Shown: positions 20,887 to 33,292, counted from the first letter of the stretch. The stretch is DNA of 34,132 bases from Propionivibrio sp. (GCF_017995515.1 NZ_JAGOIT010000033.1:1-34132), one strand, 5' to 3'. The notes: generated from the sequence alone by a model not told the origin. A program made the numbers and translations.

Positions 20887-23800
20887 ATGGACAGATCACG
20901 CAGCAGCGAAAGCGGTCGGAGCGCCGGAGGCGGCGGGGGGCGCTGGTCCGGCAGCCTGCAATTTGCGGTGCTCGTGGCCGTCGTGCTGGCTTTCCTGATT
21001 CCGAGCCTGGCGTTCTTCGCCGTCCAGAGCCTGTCGCTGGAGCAGCGGGCACGCGTAGCGCTGGAATCCGATTTGCGGCGGCACGCCCAGGTGTTGTCGG
21101 CCGCGTTGCGGACCCCGCTCTGGGAGCTCGCCCACGGCAATGCCGAAGCCATCGTTCGGGCAACCGTGAACGACGAGCGCTTCGTTTCGATCAGCGTCGT
21201 TGAGGAAACCAACCGGCAGACCTTCGTCGCCGTTGATGGGCCGGCCGACCGCGATGCACTGATCGTCGCGCGCGAGGAGTTCGTCGAGTACAACGGCAGG
21301 CGCATCGGGCGCGTTCTTCTGCACATGTCGCTCACGCCCTACCTGGCCGAGGACCAGCGCCGCCTGCGCGAAAGCGTGCTGCAGCTGGCGCTGGTGTTCT
21401 CGGTGTCCTCTTCGGTGATCGTCCTGATCCTGCGCCGGCGCGTGATCCGGCCGTTGGCGCGTCTGGCCCGATCGACCCGGCGCATCGCCGAGCAGGATCT
21501 GACGACGCCGATTCCGTTCGACGACCGCGACGAGCTCGGGCGAGTGGCGACGGCGATGGAAGGCATGCGCCAGCGGCTGCTCGTCGCCTTCGACGATCTC
21601 AGGCACAACAACGCGGTGCTCGAAAGCCTGAACGAACTCGCTTCCGACTGGATCTGGGAGCAGGACGCCGATTTGCGCTTCACCTACTTCTCGCCGGGCA
21701 TGGAGCGCATCATCGGCATCGACTCGCGCGCGCTGCTCGGCAAGCGGCGCTGGGAGTCGGCGAGCACGCTCGGCGCCGACGAATGGGACGCGCACCGCGC
21801 GCAACTGGCGGCGCACCAGCCCTTTCGCGATTTCGAGTACGGCCACGTCGCACCGAACGGTGAGCGGCTCTTCATCAGTGCGTCGGGGCAGCCCGTGTTC
21901 GCCGCCGACGGCCGCTTCTGCGGTTATCGCGGCACCGGCAAGAGCATCACCGAGCGCAAGCGCTGGGAGGAGGCTCTGGTCAATAGCGAGGCGCGCTTCG
22001 AGTCCTTGTTCGAGCTGTCGCCGATCGCGCTGTCGGTCACGTCCGAGTCCAGGGGCGTATGCGCGACGCGCTGGAACGAGGCCTGGTTCCGCAATTTCGG
22101 CTACGCGCAGGAGGTGGCGCAGGGGCGCGGCGGCGACGAATTCGGGCTGTGGGCGAACCCGGACGACCGTGCCCGCTACGGACACGGTGTGGTCGAGTCG
22201 ACGCCGGATAACCGCATGGAAGTCCAGATGCGGCGCGCCGACGGCACGATCCGGCAGGTCTCGGTCTTCGGCCGCTTCATCGTCGCCGGCGGCGAACGCC
22301 AGTTGCTCACGGTCTACGACGACGTGACCGAGTCGCGGCGCGCCGAGCAGGCGATCCGGGCGTTGAACGCCAGCCTGGAGAGCCGCATCGGGCAGCGCAC
22401 CGCCGAGCTCGCGGCGGCGAAGCTGGCGGCCGAGGAAGCCAGTCTGGCGAAGAGCACCTTCCTCGCCAACATGAGCCACGAGATCCGTACGCCGATGAAT
22501 GCCATCATCGGGCTGACGCATCTCCTGCGCCGCGAGGTCGGCGACGAGCGCCCGCTCGTCCGCCTCGGCAAGATCGAGAATGCGGCACATCACCTGCTCG
22601 GCATCATCAACGACGTGCTCGATCTCTCGAAGATCGAGGCCGGCAAGCTCGGCATCGAGCGCCGCGATTTCTCGGTCGAGCGCATGCTGCTCGGCGTTGC
22701 CGACATGGTGCGTGACAAGGTGGCGGCGAAGGACATCGAGCTGATCGTCGACACCGACCATCTGCCGCAGACGCTGCACGGCGACGGCAACCGCATTGGT
22801 CAGATCCTGCTCAACTACGTCAGCAACGCCGTCAAGTTCACCGAGCGCGGACGGATTCTCATCCGCTGCCGGATGGCCGAAGTTGGCAGTGACACGGTCA
22901 CCGCGGACGGCACCCTGCGCATCCGCTTCGAAGTCAGCGATACCGGGATCGGCATGAGCGAAGATGAACAGGGTCGGCTGTTCCAGATCTTTGAACAGGC
23001 TGACGTTTCGACCACGCGCAAGTACGGCGGAACCGGCCTCGGCCTGGCGATCAGCAAGCGTCTGGCCGAGATGATGGGCGGGCGGGTCGGCTGCGCAAGC
23101 GCGCCGGGCGAAGGCAGCTGCTTCTGGCTCGAACTGCCCCTGCAGCACCGCGACGAAACGCCGTGGCCGAGTCTGCCGCAGGATGTCGAACACAACCTCC
23201 GGGTGCTCGTCGTCGATGACCTTGAGGAAGCTCGCGAGCCGACGCGCGAAATGCTCTTGAGCCTCGGCCTCGACGCCGATACGGTGGACTCCGGAGAAGC
23301 CGCGGTGAGCGCGGTACTCCGCGCGGCGCAGAGCGGGCACCCCTACCGGCTCGTCCTGCTCGACTGGCGGATGCCCGGAATGGACGGCTTTGCCACCGCG
23401 CGCCGCCTGGGTGAACTCGCGGTCGGGCCGCGGCCGGCGCTGGTGCTGGTATCGGCCGTGGCGCCTGAACTGACGCGCGAGGCGCTCTCGGGTGCCGGTT
23501 TCGCTGCCTTCCTCGCCAAGCCCGTGACGCCGTCGGCGCTCTACGACGCGCTGCTCGACGTCTTGCGCCCGGAGACGGGCGTGTCCGACCGCGCACGCGT
23601 GACTGACGACGAAGCGGCGCTCTCCGAATACCGCCAGGCGGCGCTGCTCCTCGTCGAGGACAACCCGGTCAATCAGGAAGTGGCCAAGGATCTGCTGAGC
23701 GCGGCCGGCCTGTCGGTCGACACCGCGGCCGATGGTCTCGAAGCGCTCGAGATGTCGGCGCAGCGGAGTTACGACCTGATCCTGATGGACATCCAGATGC

Positions 23801-24477
23801 CGCGACTCGACGGGCTGGAGGCGACGCGCCGGATTCGCCTGCTCCCGAACTACGCCTCGGTGCCGATCCTGGCGATGACCGCGAACGCGTTTTCGGCGGA
23901 CCGTGAGCGTTACCTGGCGGCCGGGATGAACGATCACATTCCGAAACCGGTGAATCCCGGGGAGCTCTACGCGGCCTTGCTCCGCTGGCTTCGCCTTTGC
24001 GGCGTCGAGCGCCTGCCGCGCGCGGCGCAGGAGGCGCGTGCCGTCATTGCTGACGTCGGCGCGGAAGGCGGCGATAGCGGCGCCGGCGCTGATACGGTAA
24101 TCGACTGGCCGGCGCTCGAAGCGCGCTTTGCTGACCGCCTGGATTTTGCCGCGAAGCTCCTGCGTTCGGCGCTCGATTACTATGCCGACACGCCGGCTGA
24201 ACTTGAGCGCTGCATTGCCGTCCGGGACCTGGCGGGTATCGGGCGCGTCGCGCACGGACTGAAAAGCACCGGCGGCAACCTGATGGCCCGGCGTTTGCGC
24301 GATACGGCGCGGCAGACCGATCTGGAAGTCCAGCATCACAACGCCGACGAAGCCGTGCGCCTCGCCGGCGAGTTGCACGGGCTGCTCGCCGCCCTGCTCG
24401 CGGAAAGCCGGCACTGGCTGGCAGCGTGGAGTGAAGGCGAAGGCACCAGGAAGCGTAGTGAGGAACAACAACCATGA
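20887..24477 (+). CDS. Hybrid sensor histidine kinase with two receivers and an HPt domain
   Basis: Protein of 1196 residues from ATG 20887, behind GGGGGAGG. Order: membrane helix ([20 protein letters not shown]), periplasmic sensor, second helix, HAMP ([20 protein letters not shown]), two PAS domains, coiled coil, HisKA with [16 protein letters not shown] (His531), HATPase with DTGIGMS and [18 protein letters not shown]1 (Asp826 in [11 protein letters not shown]), REC2 (Asp968 in [11 protein letters not shown]) and HPt (His1123 in [10 protein letters not shown]). This is a complete BarA/RcsC-like phosphorelay in one chain. Its stop overlaps the ATG of the HD-GYP gene (ATGA), making that response regulator the likely output. 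Confidence 0.94.
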   Translation: MDRSRSSESGRSAGGGGGRWSGSLQFAVLVAVVLAFLIPSLAFFAVQSLSLEQRARVALESDLRRHAQVLSAALRTPLWELAHGNAEAIVRATVNDERFVSISVVEETNRQTFVAVDGPADRDALIVAREEFVEYNGRRIGRVLLHMSLTPYLAEDQRRLRESVLQLALVFSVSSSVIVLILRRRVIRPLARLARSTRRIAEQDLTTPIPFDDRDELGRVATAMEGMRQRLLVAFDDLRHNNAVLESLNELASDWIWEQDADLRFTYFSPGMERIIGIDSRALLGKRRWESASTLGADEWDAHRAQLAAHQPFRDFEYGHVAPNGERLFISASGQPVFAADGRFCGYRGTGKSITERKRWEEALVNSEARFESLFELSPIALSVTSESRGVCATRWNEAWFRNFGYAQEVAQGRGGDEFGLWANPDDRARYGHGVVESTPDNRMEVQMRRADGTIRQVSVFGRFIVAGGERQLLTVYDDVTESRRAEQAIRALNASLESRIGQRTAELAAAKLAAEEASLAKSTFLANMSHEIRTPMNAIIGLTHLLRREVGDERPLVRLGKIENAAHHLLGIINDVLDLSKIEAGKLGIERRDFSVERMLLGVADMVRDKVAAKDIELIVDTDHLPQTLHGDGNRIGQILLNYVSNAVKFTERGRILIRCRMAEVGSDTVTADGTLRIRFEVSDTGIGMSEDEQGRLFQIFEQADVSTTRKYGGTGLGLAISKRLAEMMGGRVGCASAPGEGSCFWLELPLQHRDETPWPSLPQDVEHNLRVLVVDDLEEAREPTREMLLSLGLDADTVDSGEAAVSAVLRAAQSGHPYRLVLLDWRMPGMDGFATARRLGELAVGPRPALVLVSAVAPELTREALSGAGFAAFLAKPVTPSALYDALLDVLRPETGVSDRARVTDDEAALSEYRQAALLLVEDNPVNQEVAKDLLSAAGLSVDTAADGLEALEMSAQRSYDLILMDIQMPRLDGLEATRRIRLLPNYASVPILAMTANAFSADRERYLAAGMNDHIPKPVNPGELYAALLRWLRLCGVERLPRAAQEARAVIADVGAEGGDSGAGADTVIDWPALEARFADRLDFAAKLLRSALDYYADTPAELERCIAVRDLAGIGRVAHGLKSTGGNLMARRLRDTARQTDLEVQHHNADEAVRLAGELHGLLAALLAESRHWLAAWSEGEGTRKRSEEQQP

Positions 24478-25616
24478 GTTATCGCGTCATTGCCGTAGAC
24501 GATCAACCGGACAATCTCCTGATCCTCGAGGACTACCTCGGGCGGGACTACAGCGTGACGACCTTCGCCCGCGGCCAGCAGTTGATCGACTACTTCGCGG
24601 CCGGCGGTCTGGCCGACCTGATCCTGCTCGACGTCGTCATGCCGATGCCCGACGGCTACACGCTGTGCCGCTGGCTGAAGACCGGCCCGCTGACGCGCGA
24701 CATCCCGGTGATGTTCCTCACCAGCCTCGAGAGCTCGACCGACGAAGCCTTCGCCCTCTCGCTCGGCGCCGAGGACTTCATCCACAAGCCGCTGTCGCAA
24801 GCCGTCGTGCTGGCGCGCGTGCGCAATCACCTGCTCCTCGCGCAGGCGAGGAAGTCACTGCAGGATCAGAACCGGACGCTCGAACAGATGGTCGAGGAGC
24901 GCACGCGCAAGATCCAGGAACAGGCAGACGAGTTGGCGCGCCGCTCGGGGCAGATCATCGCCGCGCAGAGCGCGACCATCTCGGCGTTCTGTTCGCTCGT
25001 CGAGGCGCGCGACAACGAAACGGGCAACCACATCCTGCGCACCCAGCACTACATGCTGGCCCTGTGCGAAGTCATGCGCCTGAGCCCCAATCACGCGCTA
25101 GAACTCTCCGATGAAAACATCACGCAGATCTTCAAGTCGGCGCCGTTGCACGACATCGGCAAGGTCGCCATCCCCGACCACATTCTCCTGAAGCCCGGCA
25201 AGCTCGACCCGGCCGAGTGGGAGATCATGAAGATGCACGCGGAGTACGGGGCCAAGGCGATCGCCGCCGCGCAGGGCGAAGTCGGCAATGCCGATACGTC
25301 CTTCCTCGAATACGCGCGCCTCATTGCGTTGACGCACCATGAGCGCTGGGACGGCAGCGGCTATCCGCGCGGCATCGCCGGCGACGCCATCCCGCTGGCC
25401 GGACGCATGATGGCCGTGGCCGATGTGTACGATGCGCTGATTTCGCGGCGCATCTACAAGCCGGCGCTCAGTCACGAGGAGGCGATCGCGATCATCGTGC
25501 GCGAGCGCGGCCGGCATTTCGACCCGGAAATCATCGGTCGCTTGCAGACGATCGATACGCGCTTCGCCGACATCGCGCGCCGGTTTGCCGACGACTGTTC
25601 CGCAGAGAACGTTTAG
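24474..25616 (+). CDS. Response regulator with HD-GYP c-di-GMP phosphodiesterase domain
   Basis: Protein of 380 residues. The receiver domain starts [20 protein letters not shown] and has the phosphoacceptor Asp53 ([11 protein letters not shown]). A coiled linker ([20 protein letters not shown]) leads to an HD-GYP domain with [19 protein letters not shown] (His226-Asp227) and [13 protein letters not shown] (GYP 296-298), followed by [11 protein letters not shown]. All diagnostic residues for hydrolysis of c-di-GMP to pGpG or GMP are present. It resembles RpfG. Overlap with the hybrid kinase gene indicates co-translation, and the divergent cyclase makes the same second messenger. It overlaps the next minus-strand gene tail to tail. 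Confidence 0.94.
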   Translation: MSYRVIAVDDQPDNLLILEDYLGRDYSVTTFARGQQLIDYFAAGGLADLILLDVVMPMPDGYTLCRWLKTGPLTRDIPVMFLTSLESSTDEAFALSLGAEDFIHKPLSQAVVLARVRNHLLLAQARKSLQDQNRTLEQMVEERTRKIQEQADELARRSGQIIAAQSATISAFCSLVEARDNETGNHILRTQHYMLALCEVMRLSPNHALELSDENITQIFKSAPLHDIGKVAIPDHILLKPGKLDPAEWEIMKMHAEYGAKAIAAAQGEVGNADTSFLEYARLIALTHHERWDGSGYPRGIAGDAIPLAGRMMAVADVYDALISRRIYKPALSHEEAIAIIVRERGRHFDPEIIGRLQTIDTRFADIARRFADDCSAENV

Positions 25617-26533
25617 CGCGGCGTCGCCAGTTCAGCGCCCAGGTCGTCCCACCAGAATTTGTCGCTCGGCGCTTCCGGCGACAGCTCCGGATTCGGCAGA
25701 CGGAAGACCGTGCGCCCGGGCAGCTGCAGGCCGCCGAGGACCAGCTTCTTCCACGCCTGATAGCGCCGTTCGAATTCGCCGCTCACGCGCAGGCGCTGCA
25801 GGCCATCCTCGATGCGTTCGGCCATGCGCTCGCCTTCGGGCGTGCGCGGCACGAAGAAGTAGCGTGGCATCGGGTAGTGCAGCACAAAGCGCTTTTCGAT
25901 CAGCATTCCCGGAACGTTTTCCCGGTTGGCGCGCCATTCCGCCTCGATTTCGATCGCGCCGCGCGCGAAGAGGTCGAAACGCCGACCGCCGAGCATCGAA
26001 AAGAGCGGCGTGTACGCGTCAGCGAGCACCAGCTTGAAGCCGGCGCCCTGCAGGATACGCACGTCGCTCCAGCTCGCGCTCTGGCCGATGGTGAACTGTC
26101 TGAGCTCGTCGAGCGTCTTCACCTGTTCCAGCCGCACCTGCGTTTCGGGCATCACGAGGAACAGTCGGAAGCCGAGCAGTCCCTTGTCGAGCGGAATGCG
26201 GATCGGGCGCAGGCGTTTTTCCAGATCCAGATTGGTCGCGCGCGAGACAATGTTCACGCGTCCGTTGCCCGATTCGACCTCGGCTATGCCGCGCTGGAAG
26301 GTCATCGGGCTGTCGAACGGTCTGGCCGTGTAGTCGCCGTACTTATCGCGATTCGACGCCAGCGCCGCGTCGAGCAGCTGCCAGTAATAGAGATGGCGCT
26401 CGTCGCCGGCCGCTTCGGGCGGCGGGTAGATGAAGTCCATCGACGCGGCGCGCGCCGTCGGGACGAAGACGCCAGACAGGGCAAGCGCGAAAACGGCAAG
26501 GCGGGCATGGGCAGGCAGGCGCAGGACAAACAT
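25613..26533 (-). CDS. Periplasmic solute-binding-like protein
   Basis: Protein of 306 residues from ATG 26533, with GGGGGTG upstream. It has a signal peptide (LRLPAHARLAVFALALSGVF, cleavage after ARA near residue 29) and a type 2 periplasmic-binding fold resembling amino-acid-binding proteins: GIAEVESGNGRVNIVSRATN, PIRIPLDKGLLGFRLFLV, LDELRQFTIGQSASWSDVRI, and a closing RIEDGLQRLRVSGEFERRYQ typical of the end helix. No permease or ATPase gene is near, so it may be a stand-alone sensor partner rather than a transporter component. Its position against the c-di-GMP genes suggests a ligand-sensing role (inference). Confidence 0.75.
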   Translation of the reverse strand: MFVLRLPAHARLAVFALALSGVFVPTARAASMDFIYPPPEAAGDERHLYYWQLLDAALASNRDKYGDYTARPFDSPMTFQRGIAEVESGNGRVNIVSRATNLDLEKRLRPIRIPLDKGLLGFRLFLVMPETQVRLEQVKTLDELRQFTIGQSASWSDVRILQGAGFKLVLADAYTPLFSMLGGRRFDLFARGAIEIEAEWRANRENVPGMLIEKRFVLHYPMPRYFFVPRTPEGERMAERIEDGLQRLRVSGEFERRYQAWKKLVLGGLQLPGRTVFRLPNPELSPEAPSDKFWWDDLGAELATPR

Positions 26534-26634
26534 GGTCACCCCCAGCGGTGGTTCGGGTTGCGTGACTTCAGTATTGGAACGCGCTCGACCGATAGTCAAG
26601 GCCGAGCGCTCTCGTCCGGCCGGGCCGGGTGCGT

Positions 26635-28578
<1,944 letters not shown>

Positions 28579-28633
28579 GGGAGGCCTTGCGAAAGCAGCC
28601 GAGCGAGGTATTGGCCGCGCTCGGCGATGGGTG

Positions 28634-29500
28634 TTATCTGAAAACGACGGTCTTGTTGCCGTGCACCAGCACGCGGTCTTCGAGGTGGTAGCGCAGGCCG
28701 CGCGCGAGGACGGCTTTCTCGATGTCCTTGCCGTAGCGCACCATGTCGTTGACCGAGTCCGAGTGGTCGATGCGGATGACGTCCTGCTCGATGATCGGGC
28801 CCTGGTCGAGCTCGCTCGTCACGTAGTGGCAGGTCGCGCCGATCAGCTTGACGCCGCGCTGGTAGGCCTGGTGGTACGGCTTGGCGCCGACGAAGCTGGG
28901 CAGGAAGGAGTGGTGGATGTTGATGATCCGGCCCGGGTAGTCGCGGCACATCTCGGGCGGGATGATCTGCATGTAGCGCGCGAGCACCATCGTGTCGCCG
29001 CGCACCTCGTCGAACAGGCGGCGGATCTCGGCGTAGGCGGCTTCCTTGTTGTCCGGATTGACGGGCACGTGATGGAAGGGGATGCCGTGCCACTCGACGA
29101 AGCCCTTGAAGGTATCGTGATTCGAGATGATGCACGGGATCTCGATGTCCAGCTCCTTCGACTGCCAGCGCGCCAGGAGGTCGTACAGGCAGTGCTCCTG
29201 CTTGCTGACCATGATGACGACGCGCTTCTTCACCGCAGAGTCGCTGATCTTCCAGTCCATCTGCATCTCTTCGCCGATGGGGCGGAAGCGTTCGCGGAAT
29301 TCGGCGAGGTGGAAAGGCAGCGAGTCGGCCTTGACTTCGAGGCGCATGAAGTAGCGCGAGCCCTCGGGCGAATCGTCCGAGTGATAGCTCGATTCGAGAA
29401 TCCAGCCGTTATGTTCGGCGATGAAAGCAGCGACGCGGGCGACGATGCCGACGCGGTCGGGGCAGGAGGCGGAAAGCGTGTAGAAGCGTTGGGAATGCAT
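28634..29500 (-). CDS. purU: Formyltetrahydrofolate deformylase
   Basis: Protein of 288 residues. An N-terminal ACT domain (YTLSASCPDRVGIVARVAAF to about 85) is followed by a formyltransferase-type catalytic domain. The latter contains NIHHSFLPSFVGAKPYHQAY and CHYVTSELDQGPIIEQDV, carrying the Asn, His and Asp of the active site. PurU hydrolyses 10-formyl-tetrahydrofolate to formate and tetrahydrofolate, balancing one-carbon pools, and is usually activated by methionine and inhibited by glycine through the ACT domain. A copy of the MITE-like element separates it from thrH upstream. Confidence 0.96.
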   Translation of the reverse strand: MHSQRFYTLSASCPDRVGIVARVAAFIAEHNGWILESSYHSDDSPEGSRYFMRLEVKADSLPFHLAEFRERFRPIGEEMQMDWKISDSAVKKRVVIMVSKQEHCLYDLLARWQSKELDIEIPCIISNHDTFKGFVEWHGIPFHHVPVNPDNKEAAYAEIRRLFDEVRGDTMVLARYMQIIPPEMCRDYPGRIINIHHSFLPSFVGAKPYHQAYQRGVKLIGATCHYVTSELDQGPIIEQDVIRIDHSDSVNDMVRYGKDIEKAVLARGLRYHLEDRVLVHGNKTVVFR

Positions 29501-29514
29501 GATGTCCTGTTGTT

Positions 29515-29698
29515 CTTAAAACCTCAATTCTTCACCGCGAAGGCGCAAAGGGCGCGAAGGTTCGCGAAGAAAATCAAAGGGCTACGCGAACGGCGCGTAT
29601 CTTACGTAGTCACCCATAGGGTGAATGATCAAATACGGTAACCCGTTGTTTCCTTTGCGATCTTTGCGCCTTCGCGCCTTTGCGGTGAGGTTTTTAGG
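29515..29698 (+). repeat. MITE-like dispersed element, copy C
   Basis: The most diverged of three copies. It runs from CTTAAAACCTCAATTCTTCA to GCGGTGAGGTTTTTAGGG, with AGAAAATCAAAGGGCTACGC and CACCCATAGGGTGAATGATC inside. It fills nearly the whole 199-bp thrH-purU gap and ends one base before the thrH stop codon. Here the GCGGTGAGGTTTT end faces a stop codon, not a start. Confidence 0.85.
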
Positions 29699-29699
29699 G

Positions 29700-30317
29700 T
29701 TATTGTTTCTCGACGCGGGTGAAGGCCTGGTCGATCTCGCCGCGCAGTTCGTCGTAGTTGAGGGTGACCGGGAATTGCGGGAATTCGCGGATCACGTTCT
29801 CGGGCGGATGGAAGAGGATGCCGGCGTGCGCCTCGCCGAGCATGGCCGTGTCGTTGTACGAATCGCCGGCGGCGACGACGGTGAAGTTCATCTCGCGGAA
29901 GCGCTTGACCGCCTCGCGCTTCTGCTCGGGCATGCGCAGGCGATAATTGACGACGACGCCCGCCGGATCGACCTCGAGGCTGTGGCAGAAGAGCGTCGGC
30001 CAGGCCAGCTGGCGCATCAGCGGGTGCGCGAACTCGTAGAAGGTGTCGGAGAGGATGATCACCTCGAAGTCCTCGCGCAGCTTATCGAGGAATTCCTTCG
30101 CACCGGGGAAGGGGCTCAGCTCGCCGATCACCTTCTGGATGTCCGGGAGACCGAGGCCGTGTTCCGCGAGGATGCCGAGGCGGTACTTCATCAGCGTGTC
30201 GTAGTTCGGCTCGTCGCGCGTCGTGCGCCGCAACTCCGGAATGCCGGTGCGCTCCGAGAACGCGATCCAGATTTCGGGGACGAGGACGCCCTCAAGGTCG
30301 AGGCAGACGATTCTCAC
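29700..30317 (-). CDS. thrH: Phosphoserine phosphatase/homoserine phosphotransferase ThrH
   Basis: Protein of 205 residues, the usual ThrH length. HAD motif I is CLDLEGVLVPEIWIAF, with Asp7 as nucleophile and the DxE variant characteristic of ThrH rather than SerB. Motif II is ILSDTFYEF, and motif III/IV is the GDSYNDTAMLGEAHAGILFH block. It can dephosphorylate phosphoserine and pass the phosphate to homoserine, linking serine and threonine supply. It lies upstream of purU on the same strand, and both touch the serine/one-carbon branch, so co-expression across the intervening element is possible. Confidence 0.94.
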   Translation of the reverse strand: MRIVCLDLEGVLVPEIWIAFSERTGIPELRRTTRDEPNYDTLMKYRLGILAEHGLGLPDIQKVIGELSPFPGAKEFLDKLREDFEVIILSDTFYEFAHPLMRQLAWPTLFCHSLEVDPAGVVVNYRLRMPEQKREAVKRFREMNFTVVAAGDSYNDTAMLGEAHAGILFHPPENVIREFPQFPVTLNYDELRGEIDQAFTRVEKQ

Positions 30318-30485
30318 GGAAAACTCCCTGTGCTTTGGTGTGGATGAGGCGTGGATGGGTGCAAATCAAGCCCGCCATTCTACCAAACTGACTGCGGCCG
30401 GACGTGACGCATTTCCGCCGCGCGAGCTGTCCCGACTGGCGCGGCCGGGGGTAAGCGACTAGTCTACCGGCCTCGGAGGAATGCA

Positions 30486-31097
30486 ATGAAAGTCATGGGT
30501 TGTTTGCCGATTCGGCCGCTGTCGCTTTTTTTCCTGTTGTCGGGTTTCTCGCTGAACGTGCTCGCCGCCGAGCCGCCGGCGGCCGTGCCGCAGCCGACGA
30601 CGCTCGACGAAGCCGCCGCACAGCGCAAGGCTGCGGACCGGATGCGCGAAGCGGCCGAGGCGCGTTTTGCCGAGGAAGAGGCGGCCTGCTACAAGAAGTT
30701 TCTGGTCAACGACTGCCTTGTCGATGCCAAACAAGAGCGCACGCAATCGATGATCGAAGCGCGCAAGCTGGAAGCGCCGGCGCGCGACTTCGAACGCGAG
30801 GCGCACCGCGCCGAGGTTGAAGGCAAGGCGGCGCAGCGCGCGGCCGACATGCCGCAACGCGAACTCGAGCAGAAGGAACAGGGCGAGGCCTACCGCGCCG
30901 AAGAGGCCGCCAAGGCCGCCGAGCGCGAGAAGAAGCTGGCGGACAAGGAAGCGCAGGCGGCCAAGGGCCGGCAGAAGGCCGCCGAAGACCAGGCCAAACG
31001 CCAGGCGAAACTTGAGAAGCGCAACAAGAAGATTGCCGAGAGCGCCGCCAGGCGCGCGCAGGAAGAAGCCAGGGCGGCTGCGAAAGCCGCCGAATAG
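30486..31097 (+). CDS. Secreted Ala/Glu/Lys-rich coiled-coil protein
   Basis: Protein of 203 residues, function unknown. It has a signal peptide (PIRPLSLFFLLSGFSLNVLA, predicted cut near AEPP) and then an almost wholly helical charged sequence. Two Cys, in EEEAACYKKFLVNDCLVDAK, could form a disulfide; the same short block occurs in many small proteobacterial periplasmic proteins. From about residue 95 it is heptad-like (REKKLADKEAQAAKGRQKAA). GGAGG lies seven bases before ATG 30486. It is divergent from thrH and convergent with the acyltransferase gene. A periplasmic structural or scaffold role is guessed only. Confidence 0.75.
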   Translation: MKVMGCLPIRPLSLFFLLSGFSLNVLAAEPPAAVPQPTTLDEAAAQRKAADRMREAAEARFAEEEAACYKKFLVNDCLVDAKQERTQSMIEARKLEAPARDFEREAHRAEVEGKAAQRAADMPQRELEQKEQGEAYRAEEAAKAAEREKKLADKEAQAAKGRQKAAEDQAKRQAKLEKRNKKIAESAARRAQEEARAAAKAAE

Positions 31098-31106
31098 GGG
31101 GCTTCT

Positions 31107-31667
31107 TTACCGGTCCGGGAAGCGGATGTCGCCGGCCTTTTCCGGGAAGCGCCCCGCCTTGTCGCCGTAGTAAGCGCGCAACGTTGCGAGATCCTTTCCT
31201 TCGTCGCCGCTCAGCGTGATCCAGCGTTCGATGCCGACCTGCTTGTGGCCGTAGTCGATGAAGCCGAGCCCGACCGGCACCTTGGCGGCAAGCGCCAGCC
31301 GATAGAAGCCGGATTTCCAGTGGTCGGTCTTCGAGCGCGTGCCTTCCGGCGTGAAGCACATGTGGAAGCGCTCGCGCGTGGCGAATGCCTGTTCCAGCTG
31401 GCCGATCATGCCGCTGCGCTCGCGCCGGTTGATCGGCACGCCGCCGTGCCAGAGGAAGAAGGATTTCAGCGGCCAGCGGAACATCGTGTCCTTGCCGGCC
31501 CAGTTGATGAAGACCTGGTGCTTGGCGCGCCACAACGCGCCGATCACGAAGTCCCAGTTCGACGTATGCGGATAGACGAGGACGACCGACTTCGGCCCCG
31601 GCGGCGGGGTGAAGACGGTCTGCCAGCCGATCAGGCGGAGCACGAAGGCGGCGAGTTTTCCCTGCAT
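31107..31667 (-). CDS. PlsC-like lysophospholipid acyltransferase
   Basis: Protein of 186 residues. The catalytic H-x4-D motif of glycerolipid acyltransferases is HTSNWD (His34, Asp39), and the acceptor motif FTPEGTRSK lies at about 105-113. A further conserved block is VGLGFIDYGHKQVG. The protein is short for PlsC and fits the small acyltransferase group that transfers an acyl chain to a lysolipid or related acceptor at the inner membrane. ATG 31667 lies two bases after the ybiT stop on the same strand, so the two are co-transcribed. The exact substrate is unknown. Confidence 0.85.
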   Translation of the reverse strand: MQGKLAAFVLRLIGWQTVFTPPPGPKSVVLVYPHTSNWDFVIGALWRAKHQVFINWAGKDTMFRWPLKSFFLWHGGVPINRRERSGMIGQLEQAFATRERFHMCFTPEGTRSKTDHWKSGFYRLALAAKVPVGLGFIDYGHKQVGIERWITLSGDEGKDLATLRAYYGDKAGRFPEKAGDIRFPDR

Positions 31668-31669
31668 GA

Positions 31670-33292
31670 TCAGTCGATGCCCTGGCTGGACAGGTACTCC
31701 TCGTAGTTGCCGAGGTAGTTGACGATCGAGCCGTCCATGCGGATTTCGAGGATGCGCGTCGCCAGCGAGGAGACGAACTCGCGGTCGTGCGAGACGAAGA
31801 CCAGCGTGCCCTTGAATTTCTCCAGCGCGGAGTTCAGCGACTCGATCGACTCCATGTCGAGGTGGTTGGTCGGTTCGTCCATGACCAGCACGTTCGGCTT
31901 CATCAGCATCAGCTTGCCGAAGATCATGCGCCCCTGCTCGCCGCCGGAGATGACGCGCACCGCCTTCTTCACTTCGTCGCCGGAAAAGAGCAGACGACCG
32001 AGCGTGCCGCGGATCAGCGTTTCCAGGTCCTCGCCCTCGGCGGCGTTGGCGCGCGCGTATTCGGAGACCCAGTCGGTCAGGTTCGTATCGCTCTTGAAGT
32101 CCTCGGCGTGGTCCTGCGCGTAGTAGCCCAGGCGCGCTTTTTCCGTCCACTTGATGCTGCCGAACTGCGGCGTCAGTTCGCCCATCAGCAGCTTGAGCAG
32201 GGTCGACTTGCCGACGCCGTTCTCGCCGATCACCGCCAGGCGGTCGCCGGCGTTGAGCGTCAGGTCGAGGTTGTTGAAGAGCTTCTTGTCGCTGCCCGGA
32301 TAGGCGAAGCTGAGGTTCTCGATCTCGACGGCCTGGCGGTGCAGCTTTTCCTTTTCGTCGTACTCGAAGCGGATCCACGGGTACTGGCGCGACGACGGCT
32401 TCACGTCTTCCGGCTTCAGCTTGTCGATCAACTTCATGCGGCTGGTCGCCTGCTTGGCCTTCGACTTGTTGGCCGAGAAGCGGCGCACGAAGTCCTGCAG
32501 TTCGGCGATGCGTTCCTTGGCGCGGTCGTTGGCGTTCTTCTGCTGCTGGCGCGCCATCGACGACGCTTCCATGAAGTCGTCGTAGTTGCCCGGATAGACG
32601 GTGATCTTGCCGTAGTCGAGGTCCGCCATGTGCGTGCACACCTGGTTCAGGAAGTGGCGGTCGTGGCTGATGATGATCATCGTGCTGTTGCGGTCGTTCA
32701 AGACGTTTTCCAGCCAGCGGATGGTCGCGATGTCGAGGTTGTTGGTCGGTTCGTCGAGCAGCAGGATGTCCGGATCGGCGAACAGCGCCTGCGTCAGCAG
32801 CACGCGCAGCTTCCAGCCGGGCGCGACCTCGCTCATCGGGCCGTAGTGCTGTTCGGACGGGATGCCGACGCCGAGCAGGAGCTCGCCGGCGCGCGCTTCG
32901 GCCGTGTAGCCGCCGAATTCGGCGAAGTGGTGTTCGAGCTCGGCGGCGTGCAGGTAGTCTTCCTCGGTCGCCTCCGGGTTCATGTAGATGGCGTCCTTCT
33001 CCTGCATGCACGCCCACATCTCCTGGTGGCCCATCATCACGACGTCGATGACGCGCTGGTCCTCGTAGGCGAACTGGTCCTGGCGCAGGAAGGCCATGCG
33101 CTCGTGCGCGTCCTTCGAGATGTTGCCGGCGGACGGTTCGAGTTCGCCGGCGATGATCTTCATGAAGGTCGATTTGCCGGAGCCGTTGGCGCCGATCAGG
33201 CCGTAGCGGAAGCCCTCGCCGAACTTGACGGAGACGTTCTCGAAAAGGGGCTTGGCCCCGAACTGCATGGTGATGTTGGAAGCGACGAGCAC
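31670..33292 (-). CDS. ybiT: ABC-F ATPase YbiT
   Basis: Protein of 540 residues from GTG 33292; the next codons give [12 protein letters not shown], matching the known YbiT start. Domain 1 has [12 protein letters not shown] (Lys40), the long YbiT-type insert with [20 protein letters not shown], then [20 protein letters not shown] and [19 protein letters not shown]. Domain 2 has [27 protein letters not shown] and [17 protein letters not shown]. There is no membrane segment. It is a ribosome-associated translation factor like YheS. A likely -10 TACAAT lies at 33338-33333 on the minus strand. Confidence 0.94.
   Translation of the reverse strand: MLVASNITMQFGAKPLFENVSVKFGEGFRYGLIGANGSGKSTFMKIIAGELEPSAGNISKDAHERMAFLRQDQFAYEDQRVIDVVMMGHQEMWACMQEKDAIYMNPEATEEDYLHAAELEHHFAEFGGYTAEARAGELLLGVGIPSEQHYGPMSEVAPGWKLRVLLTQALFADPDILLLDEPTNNLDIATIRWLENVLNDRNSTMIIISHDRHFLNQVCTHMADLDYGKITVYPGNYDDFMEASSMARQQQKNANDRAKERIAELQDFVRRFSANKSKAKQATSRMKLIDKLKPEDVKPSSRQYPWIRFEYDEKEKLHRQAVEIENLSFAYPGSDKKLFNNLDLTLNAGDRLAVIGENGVGKSTLLKLLMGELTPQFGSIKWTEKARLGYYAQDHAEDFKSDTNLTDWVSEYARANAAEGEDLETLIRGTLGRLLFSGDEVKKAVRVISGGEQGRMIFGKLMLMKPNVLVMDEPTNHLDMESIESLNSALEKFKGTLVFVSHDREFVSSLATRILEIRMDGSIVNYLGNYEEYLSSQGID

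Noticed and set aside
20896-24471. Open frame of nearly 1200 codons antisense to the hybrid kinase
   Set aside because: The plus strand carries every expected kinase, receiver and HPt motif. The antisense product is Arg/His-rich without domain features, and follows from codon bias in GC-rich DNA.
26581-26609. Hairpin GCGCTCG/CGAGCGC between the binding protein and yheS as a terminator
   Set aside because: The loop is long and there is no T run on either strand; too weak to annotate.
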